Source: Lycorma delicatula
Lineage: Eukaryota; Arthropoda; Insecta; Hemiptera; Fulgoridae
Direction of reading: 5' to 3'
DNA length: 64,000 bases
NCBI RefSeq assembly: GCF_047948215.1
Contig: NC_134463.1
Location: 56,178,201-56,242,200 of the forward strand
The notes under the pieces are model-generated. The model ran no database searches. It saw nothing but the letters and a program-made list of their open reading frames with translations, and had not been told where the DNA came from. Each line of letters starts with the position of its first letter. Within the stretch, counting starts at the first letter, position 1. The translations under genes were made by a program, and so were the position numbers. This document shows positions 40,601-50,202 of this stretch, piece by piece.

Positions 40601-42135
40601 ATCATGAAAATGATGTTATGTATGATGAGAAAAACAACTGAAGAAAGAAAAACTCACAGAATACGAAATAATAGTTTAACTTCATTATTGTTGAAGTACT
40701 TTTTTTAACTTGTCCAAGTATATAACTTTTGTGTCGTAATCTATAATAGAGTTTCTTTATAAATAAGTTATCATTGTAAATTAAAATCTATATAATTAGC
40801 AATAAATATAAGGTATCGACGGTAGTAAAATTTTGAAAAATCTGCTCACATAAAACAAAAAAAAGGTAGTAATGAATCCAGAAAAAATGAAATATTAACT
40901 GACTTGTTTAAATCATAGTATTTGTATTGTAATAAATTCCTATTATTTTACAATTTTTTTTCTAATAACTTTCTCAATTGAAATTAAATATAAAGAGACC
41001 TATACTAAATGATTATTGAAATAAAATTACAAAATCCTCAAAACCATTTAAAAAATGTAAAAATAGATTCAAATTTCAATCCTAAATATTTAGCTTTAGT
41101 TGACTCAGGGAATTAATAAAGGCAAAAATCATCTTAAAATAAATAAACATATATGAAAAAAATATTTAAATTTAAAAACAGAAGAAATAAATACATAATC
41201 AATACTTACAAAATACTACAAAAAGTGATTATATGAATTTATAAAAACATTATATTACATTGTTCTAATTGAAAGAGGAATGTTATTTTAAATAAAATTC
41301 CCATTCAAACTGGCCAAGCTATTTGTCTTAATTATATCTTCATTTATATTAGACTTTATATGTTTATATTTGCCTTTACTAATTCTCCCATTAAGTACTG
41401 ATGATGATTACTTAATAACTGAAATATATATGTTTTAGATTTTTATTCATTTTTTTTTTTTGAACTGGTTGTTGAGTATTTTCAATTTATAATGCTTGTT
41501 AAGAGTGAATTTTAAAAATGCTAATTTTACTATTTTTATTAATTTATTTGCTTGAAATGCATGTAGCACGTGTGAAAGATTACGGAAAAACCTCTGGTGG
41601 ATTTTTCTAAATTATTTTTATCCTGTATGAGAACCTTGAAATATCTTATTTATAACAAACTGTATAAAAATAAAATTACGAAAATATGTAATGTGTTTTT
41701 AAGAAGTACACAATTGAAATTCTTAGTATTAAAATAGGATTTATTATTTCAATCTACTTGTTATTTAATTTTATGAAGTACAATAAACAACTGTAGGAAT
41801 CAACCTGATACATTAATAATAAAAATGAGCGTCATTTGTTGGTATACATGTTATGAATAATGCAGTAACTAGTGATGATATAAAACTGAATATATATTTT
41901 ATGTTACACGATCATTCATATCAAAGAAGTTACAGTTCATATTTATGAGTTATAGGTGTGTCATTTTTTTCCTATTCAAGGTCACAATGTCAATCATATA
42001 CTATAACTAAATACATCAATTTCAAGGTGCATTTTACCTTTCAGTTTCTGTATCTTTCTTGTTTTCATTTTCATCAGTGTTCCTTTTTAATCTTTTTGAT
42101 CCATCACTTAATTTGTTCATCTCTTTTGACAACAA
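13582..42135 (-). CDS. GH18 chitinase-like, CBM14 and mucin-like extracellular matrix protein (N-terminus not identified)
   Basis: Ten exons (42135-42038, 40476-40273, 32418-32310, 29633-29475, 29067-28945, 26972-26765, 25578-25440, 23774-23632, 22581-22216, 20465-13582) have consensus GT/AG sites and agree in phase at every junction, giving 8433 nt and 2810 residues to the TAA. Domains: charged insertion and GH18 C-terminal half (about residues 1-300), CBM14 number 1 (exons 7-8) and number 2 (exon 9), GSY-rich repeats, a Pro-rich mucin-like region, and a terminal CBM14. CBM14 binds chitin, and the composition suggests secretion into cuticle or peritrophic matrix. The GH18 part lacks the MxYD motif, and the DxxDxDxE catalytic exon was not found, so hydrolase activity is doubtful. 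The layout resembles large group VI (Cht6-type) chitinases, but that identity is not proven. Confidence 0.85.
16770..16945 (-). repeat. 48-bp coding tandem repeat (16 residues)
   Basis: Three nearly identical copies and one diverged copy of a unit encoding PRPEIRYESVVPSTLP, in the Pro-rich region. Confidence 0.9.
19750..20140 (-). repeat. 63-bp coding tandem repeat (21 residues), ~6-7 units
   Basis: Unit length counted directly as 63 bases. Units differ by a few bases (GGGSTY, GAGSAY, GAGSTY variants). They encode the elastomer-like GSY region of the giant exon. Confidence 0.93.
20466..22215 (-). other. intron of the GH18-CBM14 gene
   Basis: AT-rich, with no exon or element recognised. Confidence 0.7.
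22216..22581 (-). CDS. GH18-CBM14 gene, CBM14 number 2 exon
   Basis: One complete CBM14: YACPSVEGYYADPENCRWFF then AC, FRCPFGLVFNEQTLTCDWPW and AGCG. About 50 Gly-rich residues follow, beginning the transition to the structural region. Acceptor ATTCAG, donor GTAAGA. Confidence 0.94.
23391..23545 (+). mobile_element. SINE family 1, diverged copy
   Basis: Begins GGCCTCCATGGCAAAGTGGT (A-box region), has GGTTTGAATCCC as B-box, and continues AGTTCATCTACCATAAAGTA to an A/T-rich tail. Lies in an intron, antisense to the host gene. Confidence 0.75.
23632..23774 (-). CDS. GH18-CBM14 gene, second half of CBM14 number 1
   Basis: Encodes FYRCVKFNQY, YDCPAGLAFDEKYEVCVWPG and GGACQ, which supply cysteines 3-6 and the CxWP motif of CBM14. 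Acceptor GATTTCAG, donor GTAATC. Confidence 0.93.
24583..24858. repeat. exact 138-bp tandem duplication
   Basis: 24583-24720 and 24721-24858 are identical base for base (both begin AATGAGTTTCCAGAAGTT and end AAAATTGAACCT). They lie in the 23775-25439 intron. Confidence 0.97.
25440..25578 (-). CDS. GH18-CBM14 gene, first half of CBM14 number 1
   Basis: Acceptor CATTTCAG, donor GTAAGA. Encodes a linker and then FECSRQGYFRHPSGCNR, the first two cysteines of a peritrophin-A (CBM14) domain, split by the intron inside the arginine codon. Confidence 0.92.
25579..26764 (-). other. intron of the GH18-CBM14 gene
   Basis: No exon or well-defined element is seen. Short minus-strand open frames are low-complexity. 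Confidence 0.6.
26765..26972 (-). CDS. GH18-CBM14 gene, last GH18 exon
   Basis: Encodes GKYILLRDLAGAAIVSLDYE and DWLGKC, the near-invariant GH18 C-terminal strand (KYILxxxLAGAxxWSLDxDDxxGxC) with the catalytic-barrel Trp changed to Ile/Val-Ser. A linker to the first CBM14 follows. Donor GTATGT. Confidence 0.92.
26973..28944 (-). other. intron of the GH18-CBM14 gene with (CA)n tract
   Basis: AT-rich sequence with a long CA microsatellite at about 28652-28711. No other feature recognised. Confidence 0.65.
28652..28711. repeat. (CA)n microsatellite
   Basis: About 30 uninterrupted CA units, directly visible. Confidence 0.97.
28945..29067 (-). CDS. GH18-CBM14 gene, GH18 exon (WLAFDD strand)
   Basis: Phase 0 at both ends, encoding LMAEGKWTIERDEDLTAPYA and FKNDTWLAFDDPTSTAIK. 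This matches the chitinase strand WVGYDDxxSIxxK near the end of the barrel insertion. Confidence 0.9.
29178..29240. repeat. (CT)n-(TA)n compound microsatellite
   Basis: A CT run passes directly into TA repeats. Lies in the 29068-29474 intron. Confidence 0.93.
29475..29633 (-). CDS. GH18-CBM14 gene, GH18 exon (GIPxYGR-equivalent strand)
   Basis: Phase 0 at both ends. Encodes SLVDLITGLGAPHPKLVLSL then PNFALRFTL. This aligns with the chitinase pattern (GAPxxKIVLGIPxYGRxFTL), but the YGR is replaced by FALR. Confidence 0.88.
29932..30102 (-). mobile_element. SINE family 1 with target-site duplication
   Basis: Minus orientation: GCCTCCATGGTGCGAGTGGT, B-box-like ATTCAAATCCC, the CATCTCATCCTCTGAAGCAA body, and a tail of A-runs. 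Flanked by an 11-base direct repeat GCAGTAAAAAC at 29921-29931 and 30103-30113. Located in an intron, in the same orientation as the host gene. Confidence 0.88.
31020..31680 (+). pseudogene. non-LTR retrotransposon reverse-transcriptase C-terminal remnant
   Basis: Fragments in shifting plus-strand frames read YSGITLTKDFKCENEIKTR, AMGKEVFNIMKQSL, then WTEKMVKNEEM, RSLIRTIERRRSN and RYQGHKCLAGN. These resemble the end of insect LINE reverse transcriptases (YLGxxITxDxxCxxEIKxRIAMAK, WTEKVxNEEVLxR, LLxTIRRRRxNWIGH). Many stops and shifts show it is dead. It lies in the 29634-32309 intron, antisense to the host gene. Confidence 0.7.
32310..32418 (-). CDS. GH18-CBM14 gene, exon with degenerate MxYD strand
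   Basis: Polypyrimidine acceptor TTTTTTCAG and donor GTAAAA. Encodes YVNFFTISSENVTDASEQGL and a helix (RLMGIEDILNA). In active GH18 enzymes the aligned strand reads NxMTYDxHG; here it is FFTISS, so the conserved Tyr-Asp pair is absent. Confidence 0.85.
34921..35760. mobile_element. non-autonomous DNA element (MITE-like), interrupted by a SINE
   Basis: Left end ACAGAATTTTCCAGGACGTA and right end, reverse-complemented, ACAGAGTGTTCCAGGACGTA, then both continue TT: inverted termini sharing TTCCAGGACGTATT. The right side runs straight into a TA microsatellite, consistent with TA-targeted insertion. A SINE occupies 35002-35306, so the element proper is about 520 bases. No transposase is encoded. 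Confidence 0.7.
35002..35306 (+). mobile_element. tRNA-derived SINE (family 2) with 14-bp target-site duplication
   Basis: tRNA-like head (GGGTTAGTGGTGAATGCGTC and B-box GTTCAAGTCC), body with GGTGGTTGGGTTTCAATTAA and CATCCTCATTCATCCTCTGA, then an A-rich tail. Perfect direct repeats TTAATTGTCTGCAA at 34988-35001 and 35307-35320 flank it. Confidence 0.93.
35762..35810. repeat. (TA)n microsatellite
   Basis: Uninterrupted TA run at the right edge of the MITE. Confidence 0.95.
36957..37085 (+). mobile_element. SINE family 1, diverged copy
   Basis: GTGGTGGGGTGGTAGCATTT head, degraded B-box (GGTAAAATCTTGG), and the AGTTCATCTCTTATTTTCAG body similar to the copy at 23391. Confidence 0.55.
37588..37645. 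repeat. (TA)n-(TG)n microsatellite
   Basis: TA units followed by TG units, directly visible. Confidence 0.95.
39560..39710. other. less AT-rich patch, probable retroelement 3' end
   Basis: Stands out from its surroundings (GGCTGCCTGGGCGAGGCCTT, GAGGCGATGGCATCCC) and ends in an A-rich tail (GAGAGAAAAAAAAAG). This fits the 3' end of a retroelement, but no coding motif is left to classify it. Confidence 0.3.
40273..40476 (-). CDS. GH18-CBM14 gene, charged insertion exon
   Basis: Starts after TTTTTTTTAG, donor GTAAGT. The first ~45 residues are Ser/Glu/Lys-rich and low-complexity (SLSEESKKENKSDEKKNKDN). The end returns to GH18 sequence: PIVVRLPSQPQVLAKNFDLK then RLSK, the strand-helix preceding the position of the usual MxYD strand. 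This insertion is absent from ordinary chitinases. Confidence 0.8.
40477..42037 (-). other. intron of the GH18-CBM14 gene
   Basis: AT-rich; nothing recognised. Confidence 0.6.
42038..42135 (-). CDS. GH18-CBM14 gene, first recognised exon
   Basis: Acceptor ATGTTTCAG and donor GTAAAA. Encodes LLSKEMNKLSDGSKRLKRNT and an acidic/basic tail. LLSKEM fits a GH18 helix. R-L-K-R matches the furin consensus R-x-K/R-R. The frame also runs back to an ATG just upstream (MFQ...), so a short alternative start cannot be excluded, but that would give a protein without a signal peptide. Confidence 0.65.
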
Positions 42136-45100
42136 CTGAAACATAAATATTAATCATTTTAATTAGTTCACTGATAATAACTAATATTTAACTGTGAATC
42201 AATAATTTGTTGAGAAATATTGCCTGTTTGTATATTTATTAATATCTAGACATTAATATAATAGGTTACCTCATACTTCATTATACTATGTAGATTAATC
42301 TAACCCCTCATTTTTTCCAGGGTTATGATCTTTAAGACCAAAAATAATATTTAATTTCATTAACTGACATGATGAATTTTTATACTTTTATAAACATCAT
42401 TTCAACCCCCATAATGGATAGATATTACTATGCTTTTCATCCAGGAATTTTGGATTCAAATTTCAGTCACATGGTATTTTTTACTGCTACAAAATTCATC
42501 ATGCATCCAAAAAATGTAAAATCTCTATAATTGAGCAACAGACTGTAATTACTTCATATATAATAATAACAATGACACAATTTTTAAATTTCTAGAAACA
42601 TGCTTCCAAAAGTTTTTCCAGCTATAATCCAGTCTTTTTCACAAGATTTTTAATTGGTTTAAAATTCCAATTGTATGGTTCACAAGAAATTTATTTAGTA
42701 ATGGTTAAATAATATATCTGAACTGTGTAAAAGTAAAACAAAGAGATTAAATATCGTGCCTACTTGACTACGTACTACATCAGCTTTCTAACCATTTTAC
42801 AGTAGATCAATCATCCCCTTACAGAACCTGATTGGTCTTGATGTTCTGTAATATCTGAATTAGCAATAAGACCCAGAAAACTGAAGGGTGTAAAGTAAAT
42901 TACTGTATTTTCAAGCTTAGAATGTGAATCACGATTTTAATTTATTTTTGTTTCATAATAAAAGTAACATTTTAATTTTTTTTTATTCCATTTAGGCTTC
43001 AGGTACAACCAGAGTAGAGCTTTCAAAAAAGTACCAAAACTTTTTTTCACAATGTTGTCAAATACATGCAGTTTGAGCAGTGTCTAAATTTTTAATATTT
43101 GGAACCCAAAATAAATAAATAGATCTTTTGTCTTGATTTGTACATAGTAATATTTTGCATATATCATCTATATTAATAATTTAAAAAAACATGAAATAAA
43201 TAAATATAAAATTAGCTACAAAGTAAATGATAACTCACAAGGCATTAATGAAAATTATTTGAACAGATTTTATGTACATGTTGAATGGGATGCAGAAAAT
43301 TCAGTTTTTATTTAATCTTTTAATTGGTAAAATTAAAAATTCATTGAAAATTTATTTTACAGAAACAATATTTCTGTAAAATTGTTTCTGTAAAATAAAA
43401 TCTTTTAATTCTATTTAAAATAAATTGGTGAAAAGATTTTTTAAAATGATTTGGTAATTTAGCAATAAGACTTTAAGGCATTTTCTTGTAAGCCAAATTA
43501 TTATTCTGAGTTATATGAAAAGATACTTAATATAAATTTCATAGATGGATTTACGATAACTAATATTATTACATAATAAGTGACTAACTAAGTGAAAATT
43601 CATAAATATATACCCATGGATAAGTGCAATGTGTTTATTTATATTAATGTTTATCTTTATGGTAGGCTATGTCATAAACTCACTTACAAATTACTTGGCA
43701 GAGGAAAACAAAAACCAACCTTTAATTTCTTTCTCATCTAGATAGTGTATAGCAGAGCTACAGTTCTAGATGAGAAAGTACTGCAATTGGTTCAATTTGG
43801 GCACATGCGGTTTTCATCAGATCTTGACGTTTTGACACAAAAAACCAATAAACTAGATGGGAATTTACCAGTTTACCAGATGTTAATATTCTTATGTACA
43901 TGTGTTCGGTGTTAGCCTCTAACCTTATATCTCCAGAACTACTGAACCGATTTTTACCAAACTTGGTCAGATTACTTCTATATATGGGGCATTGATGCCA
44001 TTAAATTTTCAACTTAAAAGGTCAAAGGGATGAGCCTATAGAGCAAGGTCACCATCAGTATCTCGAGATTTTCTCTAATTAAGGTTATATTTTTTTTGGG
44101 TGCATTTGTTAACAATTAAAAAATAACAATATTTACAAAAAAAAGTTTGCAAAATTGCACCCCCACCCCAAACAAATGCTCTAAACTTTGAAGCTTTTTG
44201 TGATAATTTACAAATCAAACTTACAATGAGTTAACTGTGTATTATCATGTAAATCTTATGCCAGATAATTTAATTAAAATCCTATTAAAACAAACAAAAA
44301 AATTACATTTCTAAAAGATGTTATGAAAGTTAAATTGTTATTACCATTAACTTGTATTTTTTTAAATATTTTAATTCATCAGTTTACGTGTAAGGTTTAA
44401 TTTTATAAATCTGATCAGCTATTAAAAATCTATTTTCTTCAGTAGCAGGATATTGTTTAATTATACTCGTAGTTAGTAAATGATAAATTAAGTTGATAGT
44501 ATATGAAAAAAATGTGATGTCTGATTAGAATTCGAATCCATAACCTTCTGGAAAAAAGTTAGAGATAGTACCATTCTGACTTGGAGGCTGGCAAAGCATT
44601 AGCATATTTTCATAATTAGGTCATGAAAATCATACGCAGCATTGAGTTGTTTGTATAGTTTACTGTTCAATACAGTAAAAAATTAATGTAAATAAACTGA
44701 AATGCTTTTATATTAGAACATTTACCTTCATAAATTTATTCAATAATGTTTTTAACTGTTTCATAAATTTTTAATATAATTATCTTATTATTAACTTTAA
44801 AAATTACCTTAGTACATTCAAACATGATCATAAGAATATATAATTATTTTAATTAATAATATAGACATTCACTTTTATTAACGCTATTATATATTTAAAT
44901 AAGTCAAGGATCTGGTAAATAAGTGATAAATTTTTATGCTTTGGCCTATATAATTTTGTATATACCCTTAAAAGTATAACAAACTAATTGGTCAGTTTCA
45001 CGTTATATATTTTATATAATGTATATATATCATAATGGTTAATGACTTCACTCGTTTAGTGTAATAGGTTGCATAGCATACTTAAAATCATAATGGAAAG

Positions 45101-45549
45101 TTGTTCTTTTATATTGAAAGTTCAATATTATTATGATTATAAAATCAGTTACTGAAATTCTGTGACATGACTGAACAACTAATTTATATTTATATTATTA
45201 TTGATTTCATTAATAATTATTTAATGGTTAAAAATATTGTATTACTACTACATTATTTGGCCCAGATTTTAATATTTTATTTCATAAATTATATATTTTA
45301 AATAAAATGTTATAATTAGATTAATATAATATTAAGCTTTTTTATTATATTAAGACTGTGCGTGTAAGACTATACACAAGTAAGTATACTTGTGTATAGT
45401 AGTGAGTAAACTATTTACATTTAACTGCATTTGTGTGTGTGTTATTAACATGCAGTGTGTTAGTATATAAATATTTAATTTATAAGTTACTGGAATAGAA
45501 GTCAAGTTTAATCTTGTTATATATAGACCTAGTTTTATTGAATTTGCTT
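42136..45549. other. no gene recognised; diverged SINEs
   Basis: Upstream side of the GH18-CBM14 gene (intron or 5' region). Contains a degraded plus-strand SINE family 1 copy (about 42400-42545, GGATTCAAATTTCAG) and a minus fragment (about 44515-44600, TTAGAATTCGAATCC). The stretch at 43915-44100 reads like a common dispersed repeat. No exon with a GH18 catalytic motif was seen. Confidence 0.45.
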
Positions 45550-45684
45550 CTAGTAAGTGACCCCCTGACCCCCGTATTGGACCCCCTCCGATTAAAGTGA
45601 GTGGGGTATCAAGTTAATTGGGATTGAGTTGAGAGTTAGATTTTTAACATTTTATAATTTTATCTGCTCTTGCTGAATTGTGAG

Positions 45685-47301
45685 ATGGCTGACAAATGTT
45701 TTAAACCTAAAAAAACACTGGCTCGTTCCCCTGTTAGGATGGAAGTATCGAAGCAGGAACAGTCTTTGAGCCAATTGGAGAGCGTGTCTCCGCAGACTAC
45801 ACCTAGTGTACGGACAGTCCCACTTCCACAAAGAGACAAGAGAAGGGAGGCCCCGGGCGATAAGCCTCAAAAACATAAACTAGAGGAGATTGAAGCTAGC
45901 ACAGATAGTGATTCTATCGAGGGCACAGACTTTGATCAGTTGAAAGAAGTTGGAAATTTAGTGAAATTAGTGCATGGAAGCACTAATACTAGGAAAGAAA
46001 TTAAAGAATGCGCTTTTAAGATTCTTGAATTAGCTAAAGACTTAGGAACCTCGGTGAGGGCTCTTTATGAGCTCTCACATCCGAAGCAATGTAATGAGAT
46101 TCCGACACAGACTGAATTGCCACACCAAAGTCAAGTAGTGGACATTATGGCAGATATAACATCGGATGATGATCTGATACGCCTCCTACATAGGAAATGG
46201 CCTATTGATTTATTGCAGCGTCTTGTACAACTAGAGGAATATCCACAGGAGGGTGACACGTGTCATTTTCATGACATTGTGGAAAATAAAAGCGTTCAAG
46301 AATCTAGGAGGTACCAAGCGAAACCAGGTGAAATAAAGCAAGATATCTCTACTATAATGTGTAGTGATGCTTCTACGATTAAATTTACGCGATATACAAT
46401 ATTTTATAACTCATCGGAGCATGAGGAGCCATTACTCAAGACGATATTAGCTGCCTTGAAAAGAGTTGTAAGTAGTTCTGCAGTGCCGACTTTCGTTCTT
46501 CCTGGAGGCAAATTCGGGACAAGCTTATGCAAGATTATATTGTACTTGCTTCGTCAACAGGAGGGAAACATTAAGATTTATGTCCGACCAGGAGAAGGAC
46601 GTCAAGAAGTAAAACAGGTCTTAAGAACTACACCCGCGGTAACTGATAGCGGTACTGTTATTGTTAAAGCGCAGGGAAGATCCTACGCGGATTTATTACG
46701 GACTGTCAAGTCTTCGGTGTCACAAGAAGAAGTGGGTGATATTTTGTCACTAAAGAAAGGTGTAAATGATGATTTATATATTCGGGTCCAAGGTTCAAAG
46801 AAAGCTGCCGAGCTGAAAACGTTATTGAAAACCAAGGCGGCTGATCTTAAAATTGATCTCAGGTCACGTGAAAGCAGGCGGACGGTGGTACATGTTAAGG
46901 GCATAGCCATGGATACAACAGAAGAAGAAATAACCACTGCGTTATCGCGAGTACTCGGTGAGGACGAAGACTTTAAATTATCGTCAATAAGACAAGCTTA
47001 CGGTGAAACTAAAAACGTCACCGTAATCACGAACTTCCGGGCCGCAAAAAAATTAACGGAAAGACGGGTTCGCATCGGCTGGGTTCATTGTGGAGCGTAC
47101 ATAAGAGAACCGGAAGAAAGATGTTTTAGATGTTGGTCTTTCGGCCACGTCTCTGCGACCTGCAAGGGTGTGGACCGTTCGCAACTGTGCTACGGGTGTG
47201 GAAAAGCGGGTCATCACAGAGCACAATGTAAAGACCTGACAACGTGCATGCTATGTGGTAAGGAGGGCCACAGGACCGGTCGGTGTACTGTTGCAAAATA
47301 A
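45685..47301 (+). CDS. LINE ORF1 (gag-like, three CCHC zinc knuckles)
   Basis: Intact frame of 538 residues from ATG 45685 (MADKCFKPKKTLA) to TAA 47299-47301; the frame is open five codons further upstream without another ATG. The N-terminal half is charged and low-complexity, and a middle region has the beta-alpha pattern of ORF1 RNA-binding domains. The C-terminus carries three tandem CX2CX4HX4C knuckles: CFRCWSFGHVSATC, CYGCGKAGHHRAQC and CMLCGKEGHRTGRC. In R1-clade and related LINEs this protein packages the RNA. It overlaps ORF2, which lies in the -1 frame. Confidence 0.92.
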   Translation: MADKCFKPKKTLARSPVRMEVSKQEQSLSQLESVSPQTTPSVRTVPLPQRDKRREAPGDKPQKHKLEEIEASTDSDSIEGTDFDQLKEVGNLVKLVHGSTNTRKEIKECAFKILELAKDLGTSVRALYELSHPKQCNEIPTQTELPHQSQVVDIMADITSDDDLIRLLHRKWPIDLLQRLVQLEEYPQEGDTCHFHDIVENKSVQESRRYQAKPGEIKQDISTIMCSDASTIKFTRYTIFYNSSEHEEPLLKTILAALKRVVSSSAVPTFVLPGGKFGTSLCKIILYLLRQQEGNIKIYVRPGEGRQEVKQVLRTTPAVTDSGTVIVKAQGRSYADLLRTVKSSVSQEEVGDILSLKKGVNDDLYIRVQGSKKAAELKTLLKTKAADLKIDLRSRESRRTVVHVKGIAMDTTEEEITTALSRVLGEDEDFKLSSIRQAYGETKNVTVITNFRAAKKLTERRVRIGWVHCGAYIREPEERCFRCWSFGHVSATCKGVDRSQLCYGCGKAGHHRAQCKDLTTCMLCGKEGHRTGRCTVAK

Positions 47302-50202
47302 GATTTCTGCAAATCAATTGCAATAGGAGCCGACAGTCATTGGCTTTATCGTGGGACACCGCTTTGACGGAGCGCTCAGACATCATTTTTGTGTCGGAAC
47401 CTCCTTATGATCTTACTTCTGGAACAGGATGGCTAGTGGATGCGACAACGACAGCAGTTATTGGTTTTCCGGTGTCTGGGATCCCTATAATTAACAGTGG
47501 CAGCAGTGACGGTTTTATATGGGCCGACCTCGGTGAAATCGTAGTTTTTTCTTGCTACAATTCTCCAAATGCGGGAATAGATAATTTTGTAGTATTCCTA
47601 GAAAATCTTGCAGGAGAGGTTATGAGGCATAGAGGTCGTAAAGTCTTAATCGCTGGAGACTTTAACGCCAAAAGTCCCGAATTTGCGGGAACTGTAAACA
47701 GTCTAAGAGGGCGTCACCTGAGTGAGTATGTTAATACACTAGGGCTGACTTGTATAAACGGTGAAGATATGACGTTCCGTAGACGAATGTCGTGTTCGGC
47801 AATAGATTTAGCCTTTACAACGAGTACTGATATTAACGACTTCTTTGATTGGAGGATTATTAATAAAGAGAGTTTATCGGACCATCTATTTATAGCATTT
47901 GAGTCCCGATCCAGGGAAATTCGTGTAATGTCGGGAAGGCTGATCGTCTCCAAAAAAGGATGCTTACGGTTTAGGGACAGAATAATCCTAAGACTTGCTG
48001 GCGATATGTCCCCCGAAGACTTTGTGGAACAAGTTCAGGAGGAATGCGGAAAAGCGGGGGTCTTAGTTTATCCCCGGAGGCAGCAACATGCTTACTGGTG
48101 GTCGCCTGATTTGGAACAACTACGGAAGGCAGCATGGAAAGCAAGAAGAGCCTACCAAAGATCGGGTAGGCAGAATGCTAGATTAAGGGATGCTGCGCGT
48201 TAGGTATACGTGGAAGCAAGGAATGCATATAATGCATCAATTAAAAGGGCTAAAGCCAGTTGCTGGAAGCGACTGTGTCAAGATATAGATGCTGATCCAT
48301 GCGGCAGGGGTTTTAAAATTGTTACCAACAAGTTAGGGAAGAGATTACCTGCCTTAACAGACAATAAGATCCATCGTGTTGTTAAGGAATTATTTCCTCA
48401 GCAAGCGGATCCTATTCGGGAAGAGATTGTGGATAATAGCTTTGAACTTCTTGACGCTAGTGAGCTATTAATGGCGGTGAAAAGACTGAATCTACATAAG
48501 GAACTCGGGCCAGATGGCATTCCAGCCGAGATAATCAGAATATTAGCAGAGAGGATGCCTGCAGAGCTTCTTAATATCATGAATAAGATCCTGAGAGATG
48601 GTTGTATTCCAATGCAATGGAAAGAGTCCAGGTTGGCCCTTATCAAGAAACCGGGGACTTACAACATATGACTTACAAGTAGCATATAGACCTATATGCA
48701 TGATCAATAACATCTGCAAACTCCTAGAGAGATTGTTGGAATTGCGGCTGAAAAATGCGATTGAAGAACATGGTGGCCTTTCTAACGCACAATTTGGTTT
48801 CCGTAAGGGGCGTTCTACGGTGGGTGCTGTTAAGACAGTTATGCGTCTGGTGGACGAAGCGGCATCGGGAACTTGGCGCACCAGGAAGATACCAATTGTG
48901 ATATTGCTTGATGTAAGCAATGCTTTTAATTCGCTGAAATGGGATGCGATCCTACAAGTGTTGAGAGATAAGGATATTCCTGGATACCTAAGAAGAATTA
49001 TCCAGAATTACCTGCAGGATAGGTTTGTTGTTTGTCACCAGGGTAGATCCTGCTTCCGCTTCAAAGTGACGTGTGGAGTGCCTCAACGCTCTGTCTTGGG
49101 GCCACTCCTTTGGAATCTGGTCTATGACGGAATTCTCGGGCTGAGTTATCCTCTGGGTGTTTTCCCAGTGGCTTTTGCTGACGACCTGGCCTTGGTTGTT
49201 ACTGGAAAAACTGAAGTAGAGGTATCTGAGAAGGCAAACGCAGCGATACGAATGGCAGAAGTCTGGATGTCTACTAAAGGCTTAAAACTTTCGCACAGTA
49301 AAACAAAATACGTAGTCATGACAGGTCGTAGGAGAATATCTGACATCCTAATTCGAGTAGGGGGTAATCTCGTCCAGCAACAGACTTCAGCCAAATATTT
49401 AGGGATCTGGCTTGACAAGAGGAGTTTTACGGCACACGTGAATGAAATACGTAAACGAGCTGAATGCACGGTCAAAAATCTTAGCAGATTACTCGGTAAT
49501 ATGACAGGATCCAGAACTGCGAAGCGTAAGATTTACGCTCACGTAGTTAATTCCATCTTACTTTACGGTATACAAGTCTGGGAAAGAGCTCTGCGTGCCG
49601 ACAAGAACAGAAGAGCCCTTGAAGGAATTCAACGGCGCATGGGCTTAAGAGTGATATGCGCATATTCTTCAGTCTCCACCGAGGCAGTACTCGTAATTGC
49701 AGGAGTTCCTCCGCTTAAACAACTGGCGGAGATGCGAGTGAGTATAGCATGTGGACAACCTTCTAAAGAAGCATATGAAGAGATGCTGCGTAATTGGCAA
49801 CATCGTTGGGATGTAGCCAACACGGGACGATGGACACATCGTTTGATACCTTTGATCCGACCATGGATAGAAAGGAAGTTCGGAGACATAAATTACTGGA
49901 TAACGCAATTTTTTACAGGGCATGGGTCGTTCAGGTCCTATTTATGTGCGAGACTAAGGGTAGATAACAACAACTGTCCTTACTGTGGGGCTTATGATTC
50001 CCCTGAACATGTAGTATTTGAATGTAACCGTTGGACTGAAAGCAGGCAATCCTGTGTAAGACGTATAGGGCCATTATCTACGGAGAATGTGGTGGATAAA
50101 ATGCTACTTAACGAGGATAACTTTAATGTGATCTCGTCGTTTATAACCGCAGTTATAAAGAAGAAAGATGAGGAAGCTCGTCAAGAAGAAACCGCTCGCT
50201 GA
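47286..50202 (+). pseudogene. LINE ORF2 (APE-type endonuclease + reverse transcriptase), disrupted
   Basis: Endonuclease: FLQINCNRSRQSL, SDIIFVSEPPYD, LIAGDFNAKSPEF and SLSDHLF. Reverse transcriptase: LGPDGIPAEI, YRPICMINNICKLLERLL, NAQFGFRKGRST, LLDVSNAFNSLKWDA, the GVPQ motif and the catalytic FADDLALVV (about 49174-49200). A C-terminal CPYCGAYDSPEHVVFEC zinc motif follows. Defects: an in-frame TAG at 48201-48203; a frameshift near 48650-48670, between LIKKPG and the YRPI motif; and Arg (CGC, 49087-49089) where GVPQGS is usual. No ATG is present near the ORF1 overlap. It cannot make a functional protein as read. Confidence 0.92.

Noticed and set aside
13582..42135. Calling this gene an active chitinase
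   Set aside because: The catalytic exon is not seen and the visible conserved substrate-binding residues are replaced.
43732..43785. Small inverted repeat CTTTCTCATCTAG / CTAGATGAGAAAG
   Set aside because: Short arms and no flanking duplication or second copy; may be chance or a decayed foldback.
47283..47285. Start of LINE ORF2 at 47283
   Set aside because: The codon there is GTG, not ATG; it is only where the open frame becomes long, so no start was assigned.
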